A stretch of 64,000 nt of DNA from Serratia sarumanii (GTDB lineage Bacteria > Pseudomonadota > Gammaproteobacteria > Enterobacterales > Enterobacteriaceae): positions 1,426,001-1,490,000 of the forward strand of contig NZ_CP124750.1 of NCBI RefSeq assembly GCF_029962605.1, read 5' to 3'. The translations under genes and the position numbers were made by a program. The notes beneath the pieces are model-generated. The model made no database searches and had not been told where the DNA came from. It worked only from the letters and a program-made list of their open reading frames with translations. This document shows, piece by piece, positions 8,347 through 16,835 of this stretch. Each line of letters begins with the position of its first letter. Position 1 is the first letter of the stretch.

Positions 8347-8715
8347 ATGAAAAAGACACTAGGCCTGTTGGCGCTGTTGCTGTTAAGCGGCTACGGCGCC
8401 GGGCGTCAGGCCGGCATCCCGTTGCCGGAGCCGCAGGCCGAGGCGCAGGCCACGGCGCCGCTCAGCTATCCGGTGCGGGTGCATAACGCGGTGAGCCGCG
8501 AGCTGCGTTTGCCTGAACGCGCGCGCGGCCAACGCTGCACCATCAGCATTCGGTTGCGGCCGGACGGCAAGCTGGCGAGCAGCAAGATCGTGCGGGGTGA
8601 CGCGCCACTGTGCGCGGCGGCGAGCGCGGCAGTGCAGTGCGCGCAGTTTCCGCCGATGGCCACCGCCACCGAGTACGCGCTGTTCAACGCCGTGGTGCTC
8701 GATTTCGTTCCCTGA
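8347..8715 (+). CDS. Secreted TolA C-terminal-domain-like protein with altered lipobox
   Basis: The 122-aa protein has a signal sequence (MKKTLGLLALLLLSGY) and a C-terminal TonB/TolA-like domain: RCTISIRLRPDGKLASSKIVRGD and CAAASAAVQCAQFPPM resemble the TolA domain III fold, including a likely disulfide. It lacks the TolA membrane anchor and long helical domain. A lipoprotein signal is expected here (LSGC), but position 16 is Tyr (TAC at 8392-8394), so lipidation should fail. The function is unknown; an envelope role is inferred. Confidence 0.7.
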   Translation: MKKTLGLLALLLLSGYGAGRQAGIPLPEPQAEAQATAPLSYPVRVHNAVSRELRLPERARGQRCTISIRLRPDGKLASSKIVRGDAPLCAAASAAVQCAQFPPMATATEYALFNAVVLDFVP

Positions 8716-8730
8716 AGGGAGGTAACGGAC

Positions 8731-8756
8731 GGGCCGCCTGCGCGGCCCATTTTTTC
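8731..8756 (+). terminator. Rho-independent terminator after the TolA-like gene
   Basis: The 7-bp arms GGGCCGC and GCGGCCC with a CTGC loop are followed by ATTTTTTCG. Confidence 0.8.
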
Positions 8757-8871
8757 GCTTTTACGCGTACGCAACCCGCTGAATTTTCACTTAGCTTTGC
8801 CATTTTCGTTATTTTGAATGCCGCTACGGCTCACGGATACTGGGAGAAAATCTCTTACCGCGAGCCCCAGC

Positions 8872-9903
8872 ATGTCCTACGCCCACTATTTGCACCCCGA
8901 ACAGCGCGAACGAATCAGGCAGCTTTATCGGCGCCGGCATTGGCGGCTGGAGCTGCCCACCTGGGGGATCATGGCGGCGGTGTACGGCGGCTGGTTCGGC
9001 GTGGCGCTGGGGTGGCAAACGCTGGGCCCGTGGCTTGGCGCGCCGCTGCTGATCCTGCTGACCACCTGGTACATGTCGTTGCAGCACGAGCTGATCCACG
9101 GCCATCCGACGCGCTGGCCGCGCGTCAATCAGCTGTTCGGCCTGTTGCCGCTGGCGGTGTGGTATCCCTACGGGCTGTATCGCGATTCGCATCTGCGCCA
9201 CCATCGCAACGACCACCTGACCGATCCGCACGAAGATCCCGAAAGCTATTACTTCAGCGCCGCGCAGTGGCGGCGCTATCCCCGGCTGCTGCCGCTGCTG
9301 GCCGCCGTGCGCAATACGCTGATCGGCCGGGTGCTCCTTGGCCCGGCGCTGGATATCGCCGCGACCCTGGTCGGGGCGGTGAAAGCGCTTGCCGCCGGGG
9401 AGTGGCGCGTCTGGGCGAGGTGGTTGGTGCACCTGTCGCTGTTGGCGATGCTGCTCGACTGGCTGCAGGCGCAGGGTATCGGCGCGGCGTTTTACCTGCT
9501 GGCCATCAGCTACCCGGCGCTGGCGCTGACCAAGGTAAGATCGTTTTTTGAGCATCGCGCCGTGGACGCACCGCAGGCACGTTCTATTATTAATGAGGCG
9601 GGTTGGCCGTGGCGGCTGCTGTTTCTCAATCTGAACTATCATTTAGTGCATCACGATCTGCCCGGCCTGCCCTGGTATGGTTTGCGCGAAGTCTATCTGG
9701 CGGAGCGCGAGGCGTACCAGCGTCGCAGCCAGGGATTTGTCGCGCAGGGCTACGGCGAGTGGCTGCGCGATTACGCCCTGACGCCGATCGACGTCGGCGT
9801 GCATCCGTTGCGCGCCGGTGAACCGCAGGGGGAGGGCGATGTCCTGCCGACGGAAAAATTTATTGCGCGCTGGAAGCGCGTTTCTCAGGATTTTCCAACC
9901 TAA
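8872..9903 (+). CDS. Membrane fatty acid desaturase
   Basis: The 343-aa integral membrane protein has the three diiron histidine boxes of the family: HELIHGH (residues 72-78), HLRHH (107-111) and HLVHH near 258-262. Hydrophobic helices lie between the first two boxes and before the third. It likely introduces a double bond into, or hydroxylates, a membrane acyl chain using O2. The start at 8872 (MSYAHYLHPEQRERI) is chosen because the protein body begins there. No strong ribosome site is visible, and an upstream in-frame ATG at 8818 would add 18 unrelated residues. Confidence 0.82.
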   Translation: MSYAHYLHPEQRERIRQLYRRRHWRLELPTWGIMAAVYGGWFGVALGWQTLGPWLGAPLLILLTTWYMSLQHELIHGHPTRWPRVNQLFGLLPLAVWYPYGLYRDSHLRHHRNDHLTDPHEDPESYYFSAAQWRRYPRLLPLLAAVRNTLIGRVLLGPALDIAATLVGAVKALAAGEWRVWARWLVHLSLLAMLLDWLQAQGIGAAFYLLAISYPALALTKVRSFFEHRAVDAPQARSIINEAGWPWRLLFLNLNYHLVHHDLPGLPWYGLREVYLAEREAYQRRSQGFVAQGYGEWLRDYALTPIDVGVHPLRAGEPQGEGDVLPTEKFIARWKRVSQDFPT

Positions 9904-9943
9904 CCGGCCCATGAGCCGGAAAACGTATAACCAGAGGAAAAGT

Positions 9944-10873
9944 ATGGCAATCACCTTATCACGCGGACGTTCCTTTGCCGTCGCGCTGGCTCTGCTGGCC
10001 ACCGGCGGTCTGGCGCAGGCGGCCGACTCGGTGCGCGTCGGCTCCAAGATCGACACCGAAGGTTCGCTGCTCGGCAACATCATCGTGCAGGTGCTGGAAG
10101 CCAACGGCATCCAGACCACCAACAAGCTGCAGCTCGGCACCACCAAGGTGCTGCGCGGCGCCATCACGTCCGGCGAGATCGACATCTACCCGGAATACAC
10201 CGGCAACGGCGCGTTTTTCTTCTCCGATGAGAAAGATCCGGCGTGGAAGAACGCCCAGGCCGGTTTCGAGAAGGTGAAACAGCTCGACTACGACAAAAAC
10301 AAAATCGTCTGGTTGGACGCGGCGCCGGCCAACAACACCTGGACCATCGCCATTCGCCAGGACGTGGCGGAGGCCAATCACCTGAAGACGCTGTCGGATC
10401 TCGGCAAGTGGATCAACGGCGGCGGCAAGTTCAAGCTGGCGGCCTCGGCGGAATTTATCGAGCGGCCGGATGCGCTGCCGGCGTTCCAGAATGCCTACGG
10501 CTTCAAGCTGAATCAGGATCAGCTGCTGTCCCTGGCCGGCGGCGATACGGCGGTGACCATCAAGGCGGCGGCGGAGCAGACCTCCGGCGTCAACGCGGCG
10601 ATGGCCTACGGCACCGATGGCCCGGTGGCGGCGCTGGGGCTGCAGACGCTGGCGGATCCGAAAGGCGTACAGCCGATCTACGCGCCGGCGCCGATCGTGC
10701 GCGAAGCGGCGCTGAAGGCGCACGCCAATCTGCCTGAGCTGCTGAAGCCGGTGTTCGCCTCGCTGGACGGGCCGACGCTGCAAAAACTCAACGCGCAGAT
10801 CGCCGTGGAAGGCCAGGACGCCAAACAGGTGGCGGCCGCTTACCTGAAAGAGAAAGGGTTTGTTAAGGGATAA
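9944..10873 (+). CDS. osmF: Glycine betaine/osmoprotectant ABC transporter substrate-binding protein
   Basis: The 309-aa periplasmic binding protein is very close to E. coli OsmF (YehZ). It has a signal peptide ending LAQA (residue 26), then VGSKIDTEGSLLGNII, LDIYPEYTGNGAFFF-like ITSGEIDIYPEYTGNGAF, and LAGGDTAVTIKAAAEQTSG. It captures betaine-type solutes for the YehWXY transporter; in E. coli the system is RpoS- and osmotically induced and of low affinity. AGAGGAAAAGT precedes the ATG. It is the first gene of the operon and is followed by a hairpin before yehY. Confidence 0.93.
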   Translation: MAITLSRGRSFAVALALLATGGLAQAADSVRVGSKIDTEGSLLGNIIVQVLEANGIQTTNKLQLGTTKVLRGAITSGEIDIYPEYTGNGAFFFSDEKDPAWKNAQAGFEKVKQLDYDKNKIVWLDAAPANNTWTIAIRQDVAEANHLKTLSDLGKWINGGGKFKLAASAEFIERPDALPAFQNAYGFKLNQDQLLSLAGGDTAVTIKAAAEQTSGVNAAMAYGTDGPVAALGLQTLADPKGVQPIYAPAPIVREAALKAHANLPELLKPVFASLDGPTLQKLNAQIAVEGQDAKQVAAAYLKEKGFVKG

Positions 10874-10883
10874 TGCCGAGGTG

Positions 10884-10908
10884 CCCCCTCTGCCGTCGGG
10901 AGAGGGGG
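10884..10908 (+). other. Intercistronic inverted repeat between osmF and yehY
   Basis: CCCCCTCT and AGAGGGGG form an 8-bp stem with a 9-base loop, directly after osmF. It looks like the short G-rich palindromic repeats common between genes in GC-rich enterobacteria. It probably stabilises osmF mRNA so that the binding protein is made in excess over the permeases. Confidence 0.6.
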
Positions 10909-10934
10909 TAAACCGAGGGAACCGGAGCGTTTCT

Positions 10935-12095
10935 TTGACTATCGCCGTAAAACATCGCGTCTTGTTGACGCTGTTCATGCTGTTGCTGCTGGCCGCGTTC
11001 GGCCTGCCGTTCCTCAGTTATGCCCCCAATCGCCTGTTGTCGGGCAAAAGCCTCTCCTTGTTATCCCTGCTGCACGGCCCGGCGCTGTGGCTGCTGTTGC
11101 CGCTGGCGGCATTGGCGATCCTCAGCCTGTTGCCGCCGACGCGGGGGCGGGCGCTGCTGGCGGCGCTGGCCGCCTGCGGGGTGCTGACGCTGGCCTTCTG
11201 GATCAGCGGGCAGGCCGCCGGGCGTCTGGCGCAGGAGGGATCGCGCCTGGCGCGCACCTCCTGGGGCAGCGGGTGCTGGCTGACGATGGCGCTGAGCCTG
11301 CTGATCGCCGCCGACGCCATGGCGCGCATCACCGCGTCGCACCTGTGGCGCATGCTGGGCAACGCGCTGGTGCTGGTGCCGCCGGCGCTGCTGCTGTTCG
11401 GGCATCAGCTCGATCAGCTGTCGCTGCTGAAGGAGTACCACAATCGCCAGGAGGTGTTTGACGCCGCGCTGCTGCAGCACCTGACCATTCTGCTGGCGAC
11501 GATGGCGCCGGCGCTGGCGATCGGCGTGCCGCTCGGGGTGCTGTGTTTTCGCTCCGAGCGCTGGCAGCGGCCGATTTTCTCCGCGCTGAACATTATCCAG
11601 ACCGTGCCGTCCATTGCGCTGTTCGGCCTGCTGATCGCGCCGTTGGCGGGGCTGGCGACGGCGGTGCCCTGGCTGGCGGAACACGGCGTCAGCGGCATCG
11701 GCATGGCGCCGGCGATCGTGGCGCTGGTGCTGTACGCGCTGTTGCCGCTGGTGCGCAGCGTGGTGGCGGGGCTGCAAAGCGTGCCGGCGGGGGTGATCGA
11801 ATCCGCCACCGGCATGGGGCTGACGCGCGGGCAGATCTTCCTGCGCGTGCAGCTGCCGTTGGCGCTGCCGCTGTTCCTGACCGGCGTGCGCATTTTGGCG
11901 GTGCAAACCGTCGGCATGGCGGTGGTGGCGGCGCTGATCGGCGCCGGCGGCTTTGGCGCCATCGTCTTTCAGGGGCTGCTCAGCAGCGCGCTGGATCTGG
12001 TTCTGCTGGGGGTGATCCCGGTGGTCATGATGGCGGTCATCGTCGATTCGCTGTTTAAATTTTGGGTTTCAATCCTGGACGTATCGCGCCGATGA
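10935..12095 (+). CDS. yehY: Osmoprotectant ABC transporter permease
   Basis: The 386-aa inner-membrane permease has an N-terminal hydrophobic half (LPFLSYAPNRLLSGKSLSLL matches YehY) and a C-terminal BPD transport domain with the EAA-like loop (ESATGMGLTRGQIFLRVQLP). A TTG start at 10935 is preferred, because GGAG lies 8 bases upstream and the protein then begins like YehY; the open frame continues 25 codons further up. The stop overlaps the yehX start (ATGA). Confidence 0.9.
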   Translation: MTIAVKHRVLLTLFMLLLLAAFGLPFLSYAPNRLLSGKSLSLLSLLHGPALWLLLPLAALAILSLLPPTRGRALLAALAACGVLTLAFWISGQAAGRLAQEGSRLARTSWGSGCWLTMALSLLIAADAMARITASHLWRMLGNALVLVPPALLLFGHQLDQLSLLKEYHNRQEVFDAALLQHLTILLATMAPALAIGVPLGVLCFRSERWQRPIFSALNIIQTVPSIALFGLLIAPLAGLATAVPWLAEHGVSGIGMAPAIVALVLYALLPLVRSVVAGLQSVPAGVIESATGMGLTRGQIFLRVQLPLALPLFLTGVRILAVQTVGMAVVAALIGAGGFGAIVFQGLLSSALDLVLLGVIPVVMMAVIVDSLFKFWVSILDVSRR

Positions 12096-13027
12096 TTCAC
12101 TTTGAGCAAGTCAGCAAAATTTTTCAGGGCAAGCCGGCGGTAGACGATCTCACGCTGCACATCGCCGAGGGCGAATTCACCGTGTTGATCGGCACCTCGG
12201 GTTCCGGCAAGTCCACGACGTTAAAAATGATCAATCGCCTGATCGAGCACGATCGGGGCAAGATTCTCTTTGCCGGCGAAGAGATCCAGTCGTTCAAACC
12301 GCAGGATCTGCGGCGGCGCATGGGCTATGCGATCCAATCGATCGGCCTGTTTCCGCACTGGACGGTGGAGGAAAACATCGCCACCGTGCCACAGCTGCTG
12401 AAATGGCCGCGCGCGCGCATTCGCGATCGGGTAACCGAACTGCTGGAGCTGTTGCATCTGGAGCCGGATCTGTTTCGCCGTCGCTATCCGCACCAGCTGT
12501 CCGGCGGGCAGCAGCAGCGGGTAGGGGTGGCGCGCGCGCTGGCCGCCGATCCCGAGGTGTTGCTGATGGACGAACCGTTCGGCGCGCTGGATCCGGTTAC
12601 CCGCGCGGCGCTGCAGGCGGAGATCGCGCGCATCCATCAGCTCTCCGGCCGCACCATCGTGTTGGTGACGCACGACATCGACGAGGCGCTGGGCTTGGCG
12701 GATCGCCTGGTGCTGCTCGATCAGGGACGGGTGGTGCAACAGGGCACGCCGCTGGCGCTGCTGACCGCGCCGGCCAACGACTTCGTGCGGGATTTCTTCG
12801 GGCGCAGCGATCGCGGCATCAAGCTGCTGTCGCTGGGAACGGTGGCGGAGCGAGTGCGGTCCGGTGCCGCCGAGGGCGAGCCGATCGCCGCCGCCATGAG
12901 CCTGCGGGAGGCGCTGTCGGTGTTTGTGGCGCGCGGCAGCGACTGCCTGCCGGTGGTGGATGAACGGGGCGAAGCGTTGGGGGTGTTGCACTTCAACGAT
13001 CTGATCGCCGGGCAGGCGCTGTCATGA
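12092..13027 (+). CDS. yehX: Osmoprotectant ABC transporter ATP-binding protein
   Basis: The 311-aa ABC ATPase of the ProV/OpuA type has Walker [10 protein letters not shown] (34-42), the signature [14 protein letters not shown], Walker [13 protein letters not shown] and the H-loop LVTHD. A C-terminal CBS-like segment ([22 protein letters not shown]) may sense ionic strength, as in OpuA. It overlaps both neighbours by ATGA junctions, indicating translational coupling in yehYXW. Confidence 0.93.
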   Translation: MIHFEQVSKIFQGKPAVDDLTLHIAEGEFTVLIGTSGSGKSTTLKMINRLIEHDRGKILFAGEEIQSFKPQDLRRRMGYAIQSIGLFPHWTVEENIATVPQLLKWPRARIRDRVTELLELLHLEPDLFRRRYPHQLSGGQQQRVGVARALAADPEVLLMDEPFGALDPVTRAALQAEIARIHQLSGRTIVLVTHDIDEALGLADRLVLLDQGRVVQQGTPLALLTAPANDFVRDFFGRSDRGIKLLSLGTVAERVRSGAAEGEPIAAAMSLREALSVFVARGSDCLPVVDERGEALGVLHFNDLIAGQALS

Positions 13028-13797
13028 GCGGGCGCATCTGGCGCCTGCTGCGCGATCCGCTGCCCTGGACGCTGGCGCTGTTGTTGGCGCTGGTGTTCGG
13101 CATGGATCATCTGCGCGGCCTGTTCGCCGCCTGGTTCCCCGATCTGGAGCGGCCCATTTATCAGCAGGACAGCTTTATCGCGCTGGTGGGGGCGCACCTG
13201 TCGCTGGTGGCGATCTCCAGCCTGATCGCGGTGGCTCTCGGCGTGGCGGCCGGCGTGGCGGTAACCCGGCGCAGCGGCCGGGAGTTTCGTTCGCTGGTGG
13301 AAACGGTGGTGGCGGTAGGGCAGACCTTCCCGCCGGTGGCGGTGCTGGCGGTAGCGGTGCCGGTGATGGGCTTCAGCGAACAGCCGGCGATCATTGCGCT
13401 GGTGCTGTACGGCCTGCTGCCGATCTTGCAGGGCACGCTGGCGGGCATCGAATCGGTGCCGCCCGCCACGCGCGAGATTGCCCGCGGCGTGGGGATGAGC
13501 GCCTGGCAAATTCTGTGGCGGGTCGAATTGCCGCTGGCGGCGCCGGTGATCGTCGCCGGGATCCGCACGTCGGTGATCATTAACATCGGCACGGCGGCCA
13601 TCGCTTCCACCGTCGGCACCAAGACCCTCGGCTCGCCGATCATCATCGGTCTGAGCGGCTTTAACACCGCCTATGTGATCCAGGGCGCGGCGGTGGTGGC
13701 ATTGTTGGCTATTATCACCGATATGCTGTTCGAACGTTGGGTGCGTTATCTCACCGCCTGGCGTCAGCAGACGCTGGCGACCACTCCGGCGGGGTAA
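13024..13797 (+). CDS. yehW: Osmoprotectant ABC transporter permease
   Basis: The 257-aa inner-membrane permease has five to six hydrophobic helices and a BPD domain with the coupling helix region [25 protein letters not shown]. It pairs with YehY to form the channel of the betaine-type importer. It starts inside the yehX stop (ATGA). The next gene begins 10 bp after its stop, so that extra gene is probably in the same transcript. Confidence 0.92.
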   Translation: MSGRIWRLLRDPLPWTLALLLALVFGMDHLRGLFAAWFPDLERPIYQQDSFIALVGAHLSLVAISSLIAVALGVAAGVAVTRRSGREFRSLVETVVAVGQTFPPVAVLAVAVPVMGFSEQPAIIALVLYGLLPILQGTLAGIESVPPATREIARGVGMSAWQILWRVELPLAAPVIVAGIRTSVIINIGTAAIASTVGTKTLGSPIIIGLSGFNTAYVIQGAAVVALLAIITDMLFERWVRYLTAWRQQTLATTPAG

Positions 13798-13807
13798 GGG
13801 GGAAATG

Positions 13808-14587
13808 ATGCAGGTGTCTCTACCGATGTACGGCGTTGGCCGGGAGCAGGCCGAATCTTTCTGGCAGGTATTGCGCGACAAGCTGCTGCGCCTGGGGCTG
13901 CCGGCGGCGCCGGAGCGGCTCAGTTGGCCGGACGATTTGGCGCAGCACTGGCGGCGCGACGATCTGCTGCTCAGCCAAACCTGCGGTTATCCGTTGGTCA
14001 GCACTCTGCCGCAGGTGCAGCTGATCGGCACCTACCATTATCGGGTTGAGGGGTGCGACGGGCCGAATTACCGCAGCTGGCTGGTGGTGCGCGCGGGCGA
14101 CCCCGGCGAACGGTTGGCGGATTTTCGCGGCCGGACGGCGGCCTATAACAGCACCGATTCCCAATCCGGCTACAACGGCCTGCGCGCGCTGATCGCGCCG
14201 CTGGCGCAGGACGGGAAATTCTTTGGTGCGGCGATTGCCTCCGGCGCGCATTATCAGTCGTTGAAGCTGATCCGCAGCGGGCAGGCGGATATCGCCGCCA
14301 TCGATGCGATCAGCATGGAACTGCTGCGCCGGGCGCAGCCGCAGGCGCTGGAGGGGCTGAAAATCATCGGCCGCACGGCAGCGGTGCCCGGTCTGCCGCT
14401 GATCACCGCGGCAGGTACGCCGCCGGAACAGGTGGAAATCCTGCGCGCCGGCGCCCGAGCGATGCTGGATGAGGCGGTCAGCGACCGCCTGCTGATCGGC
14501 AATTTCAGTCTGGTGCCACGTTCGGCCTACCAGATTATCACCGTGCTGGAACAGCAGGCCGCCGCGCAGGGCGTGACGGCGCTCTAG
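13808..14587 (+). CDS. PhnD/SsuA-like soluble phosphate/phosphonate-binding-fold protein
   Basis: The 259-aa protein has the PhnD-like type II periplasmic-binding fold (LADFRGRTAAYNSTDSQSGYN, then SGAHYQSLKLIRSGQADIAAIDAIS). It has no signal peptide, so it is probably cytoplasmic. Such proteins are often annotated as phosphate ABC transporter substrate-binding proteins but act outside transporters. The run of Gs at 13798-13802 favours the ATG at 13808 over the adjacent one at 13805. It follows yehW by 10 bp; a link to osmoprotection is only suggested by position. Confidence 0.75.
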   Translation: MQVSLPMYGVGREQAESFWQVLRDKLLRLGLPAAPERLSWPDDLAQHWRRDDLLLSQTCGYPLVSTLPQVQLIGTYHYRVEGCDGPNYRSWLVVRAGDPGERLADFRGRTAAYNSTDSQSGYNGLRALIAPLAQDGKFFGAAIASGAHYQSLKLIRSGQADIAAIDAISMELLRRAQPQALEGLKIIGRTAAVPGLPLITAAGTPPEQVEILRAGARAMLDEAVSDRLLIGNFSLVPRSAYQIITVLEQQAAAQGVTAL

Positions 14588-14593
14588 CCGCCG

Positions 14594-14700
14594 TTACAGC
14601 AGGGCGTCGCCGTCGATGTCGATCGCGCTGCCGGTGACGAAGCCGTTCTCCATCGCCAGCAGGTAACCTGCCGCGCGTCGGCCTGTATCAGGCGCAGCGC
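14594..14700 (-). pseudogene. Remnant of a short-chain dehydrogenase (C-terminal end only)
   Basis: Read on the minus strand, the bases encode AAGYLLAMENGFVTGSAIDI then DGDALL and a stop, the typical SDR C terminus (YLL-NGFVTG---D-DGG). Upstream the reading frame breaks within about 35 codons and the Rossmann and YxxxK parts are absent. It is therefore a decayed gene end. Confidence 0.7.
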
Positions 14701-14768
14701 GTCGTTTTTCTCCCCGGCGTGGGGAAGGCGGCTATGGCGCGGTGAGGAACTGCTCGAAATGTCTGGTG

Positions 14769-14852
14769 CCCGCATCGCTCGCCGGTGTCGGAACGCGTCA
14801 GGCGGCTGCAGCGCTTTTTACAGCTGCGCTGCCAGCGCTGGCTGGACGATCA
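14769..14852 (+). pseudogene. Possible remnant of a regulator (LysR-like C-terminal tail)
   Basis: The plus strand encodes PVSERVRRLQRFLQLRCQRW followed by LDDHLA and a stop. This resembles the final helix of LysR-type regulators (RVRRLxxFLxxR). No HTH or effector domain remains. The fragment faces the SDR remnant tail to tail, as if a divergent or convergent regulator/SDR pair had lost its middle. Confidence 0.4.
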
Positions 14853-15026
14853 CTTGGCCTGAAGGGTTTCGGTTTGCGCCGGCGTGGCGGCGGCATCCAC
14901 GGCAGGCGCGCTTTCTTCGTGCGGGGTGGTGGAACGGGTGTAGATGTTCAGCCCGGCGAGGAATACGCCGCCCAAAGAACCGAAGGCGCACAGGGCGATG
15001 ACGATGACGAACGCTTTTTTCAGCAT
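14850..15026 (-). CDS. Small single-span membrane protein (58 aa)
   Basis: This minus-strand frame encodes MLKKAFVIVIALCAFGSLGG followed by VFLAGLNIYTRS and a polar tail ending QTETLQAK. It is one transmembrane helix (about 5-27) with a basic N terminus and an acidic, Ala/Pro-rich tail. The ribosome site is weak. Codon use matches neighbours, and a clear lysine-rich start plus hydrophobic core supports a real small protein. Its stop overlaps the end of the regulator remnant. No family is recognised. Confidence 0.55.
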   Translation of the reverse strand: MLKKAFVIVIALCAFGSLGGVFLAGLNIYTRSTTPHEESAPAVDAAATPAQTETLQAK

Positions 15027-15132
15027 AGGAATAATTTCGCAGGTTGCTTGGAACAGCGGGAATTATAGCCCCTTCGCCGGGTGAAACAAGAATCGTTTTT
15101 AACGGCGGCCCGCAGACCGCCCTTTGCGATCG

Positions 15133-16053
15133 CTACCGTTCGCTGTCGATGGCCTGCACGCGGGCCGGGCGGACGAACAGGTATTTTCCCAGCGTCACCA
15201 GCACCACCGCCGCCACGATGATCACCAGCGCCAGCCACTCGCGCGGCGCCAGCGATTCGCCGGCAAAGCCGATGCCGAGCAGCACCGCCACCACCGGGTT
15301 GACGTAGGCGTAGCTGGTGGCGACCGCCGGGCGCACGTTCTTCAACAAGAACATATAGGCGCTGATCGCCAGCATCGAGCCGAAGACGATCAGATAGCCC
15401 AGCGCCAGAAAGCCGCCGGTGCTCGGCATCTGAGTCAGACGCTCGCCGCTCAGCTGACTGGCTGCCAATAACACCACGCCGGCGACCAGCATTTCCGCCG
15501 CGCCGGCCATCGGCCCGGCCGGCAGCGAGATGCGCGATCCCAGTACCGACCCGAAGGCCCAGCTGGCCGACGCCAGCAAAATCAGCAGCGCGCCGGTCGG
15601 GTTGCCCACCAGGTTGTTGCCGGTATTAAGCAGCACGATGCCCACCAGACCGAGCGCGATGCCGGCCCATTCCAGTTTGGTGTTGCGCATCCCCCACAGC
15701 AGGCTGAAGCAGAGGGTGAACAGCGGCACCGTCGCCACCATCACCGCGGCGATGCCGGACGGCACGTGTTGGTGCTCCGCCACCGTCACCAGGCCGTTGC
15801 CCACAGCCAGCAGCAGAATGCCGATGGCGCCGGCGGCCAGCCACTGCTTCGGCGTCGGCAGCGCGTGGCCGCGCCAGGCCAGGAAACTGAACAGCACGAT
15901 GCCGGCAACCAGGAAGCGAATGCCGGCCATCATCAGCGGCGGCCACTGCGCGACGCCGAGGCGAATGACGAAATAGGTGGAACCCCAAACGATATATAAC
16001 GTGAACAACGCCCCGATCAACGGCAGGACGCTACGGCTTTGTTGGCTAAGCAT
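15133..16053 (-). CDS. yedA: Drug/metabolite exporter, YedA-type (EamA)
   Basis: The 306-aa inner-membrane protein has ten predicted helices and two EamA repeats. It is strongly like E. coli YedA: LYIVWGSTYFVIRLGV near the start, TVAEHQHVPSGIAAVMVATVPLF mid-way and TSYAYVNPVVAVLLG in the second repeat. It probably exports amino acids or other metabolites; the substrate is unproven. It stands alone, followed by the 58-aa membrane peptide gene. Confidence 0.9.
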   Translation of the reverse strand: MLSQQSRSVLPLIGALFTLYIVWGSTYFVIRLGVAQWPPLMMAGIRFLVAGIVLFSFLAWRGHALPTPKQWLAAGAIGILLLAVGNGLVTVAEHQHVPSGIAAVMVATVPLFTLCFSLLWGMRNTKLEWAGIALGLVGIVLLNTGNNLVGNPTGALLILLASASWAFGSVLGSRISLPAGPMAGAAEMLVAGVVLLAASQLSGERLTQMPSTGGFLALGYLIVFGSMLAISAYMFLLKNVRPAVATSYAYVNPVVAVLLGIGFAGESLAPREWLALVIIVAAVVLVTLGKYLFVRPARVQAIDSER

Positions 16054-16163
16054 AGGGATATGTTTTTGCAGGGGTGATTATTATTAGAACGCTCAGTAAA
16101 CCCGATCGGGCAACCGATAAGCAATGGCTTTCGGCATTATTTTTCCCGGCCGCCGCCCGCCGT

Positions 16164-16658
16164 TCAGCTGTCCCGCCGCTTCCACTGCAGCCAGCTGACG
16201 GCCGGCAGGTAAATCGACCAGCCGACGGCTAGCAGCAGCAGCATGAACTCCGGCGGCACGCCGGGCAGCAAGGCGTCCAGCTTCCAGGACACGGCGTAGG
16301 CAAAGGGGCCGACGGCGGCGCCCAGCACCGCCAGCGGCCAGGGGGCCGCTCTGACCACGTCCAGCAGCCAATACCACCAGCAGCCGAAGCCGATCCACAG
16401 CGCGATGGTCCAGAGCGGCAGGCCGTGTTGCCCGCTGTAGTGCAGCACGCCGCTGTAGCTCCACAGCCCATCCATGCCGATACCGCCCAGGGCGGCCAGG
16501 GCCGCGCCTTTGCGGCGGGCGGCCGGGGTAAAGATCAGCGCCAGGGCCGCGCCGGCCAGCAGGATGCCGTTGAGCCGATCGCGAGTCAGCAGCGCCAGCA
16601 GCCAGCAGACGCCCAGTCCCAGCGTCGCCAGCCAGAATCCGGCATGCGGCTTCTTCAT
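16164..16658 (-). CDS. DUF2878 integral membrane protein
   Basis: The 164-aa protein has about five hydrophobic helices and the DUF2878 pattern (GIGMDGLWSYSGVLHY, GFGCWWYWLLDVV). Its function is unknown; it is an inner-membrane protein. The ATG follows GGGAGTTGAACG. Nothing nearby indicates its job, and it is transcribed in the same direction as the regulator upstream, 177 bp away. Confidence 0.75.
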   Translation of the reverse strand: MKKPHAGFWLATLGLGVCWLLALLTRDRLNGILLAGAALALIFTPAARRKGAALAALGGIGMDGLWSYSGVLHYSGQHGLPLWTIALWIGFGCWWYWLLDVVRAAPWPLAVLGAAVGPFAYAVSWKLDALLPGVPPEFMLLLLAVGWSIYLPAVSWLQWKRRDS

Positions 16659-16835
16659 CGTTCAACTCCCGTGGGGTTACTCTGCCGCTGCGCGCCAGGC
16701 GCCGACGGATTTGCCAGAGCGAGCGCGAGGCCCGCTGTTGGTCTGAATATGCGTTAATTCAACCTTAGAAGGGAAGGTGCGGGATGCACAAGCAGAATAA
16801 TCTGTACCGGTTGAAAACGTGGGCAAAAACCGGTG

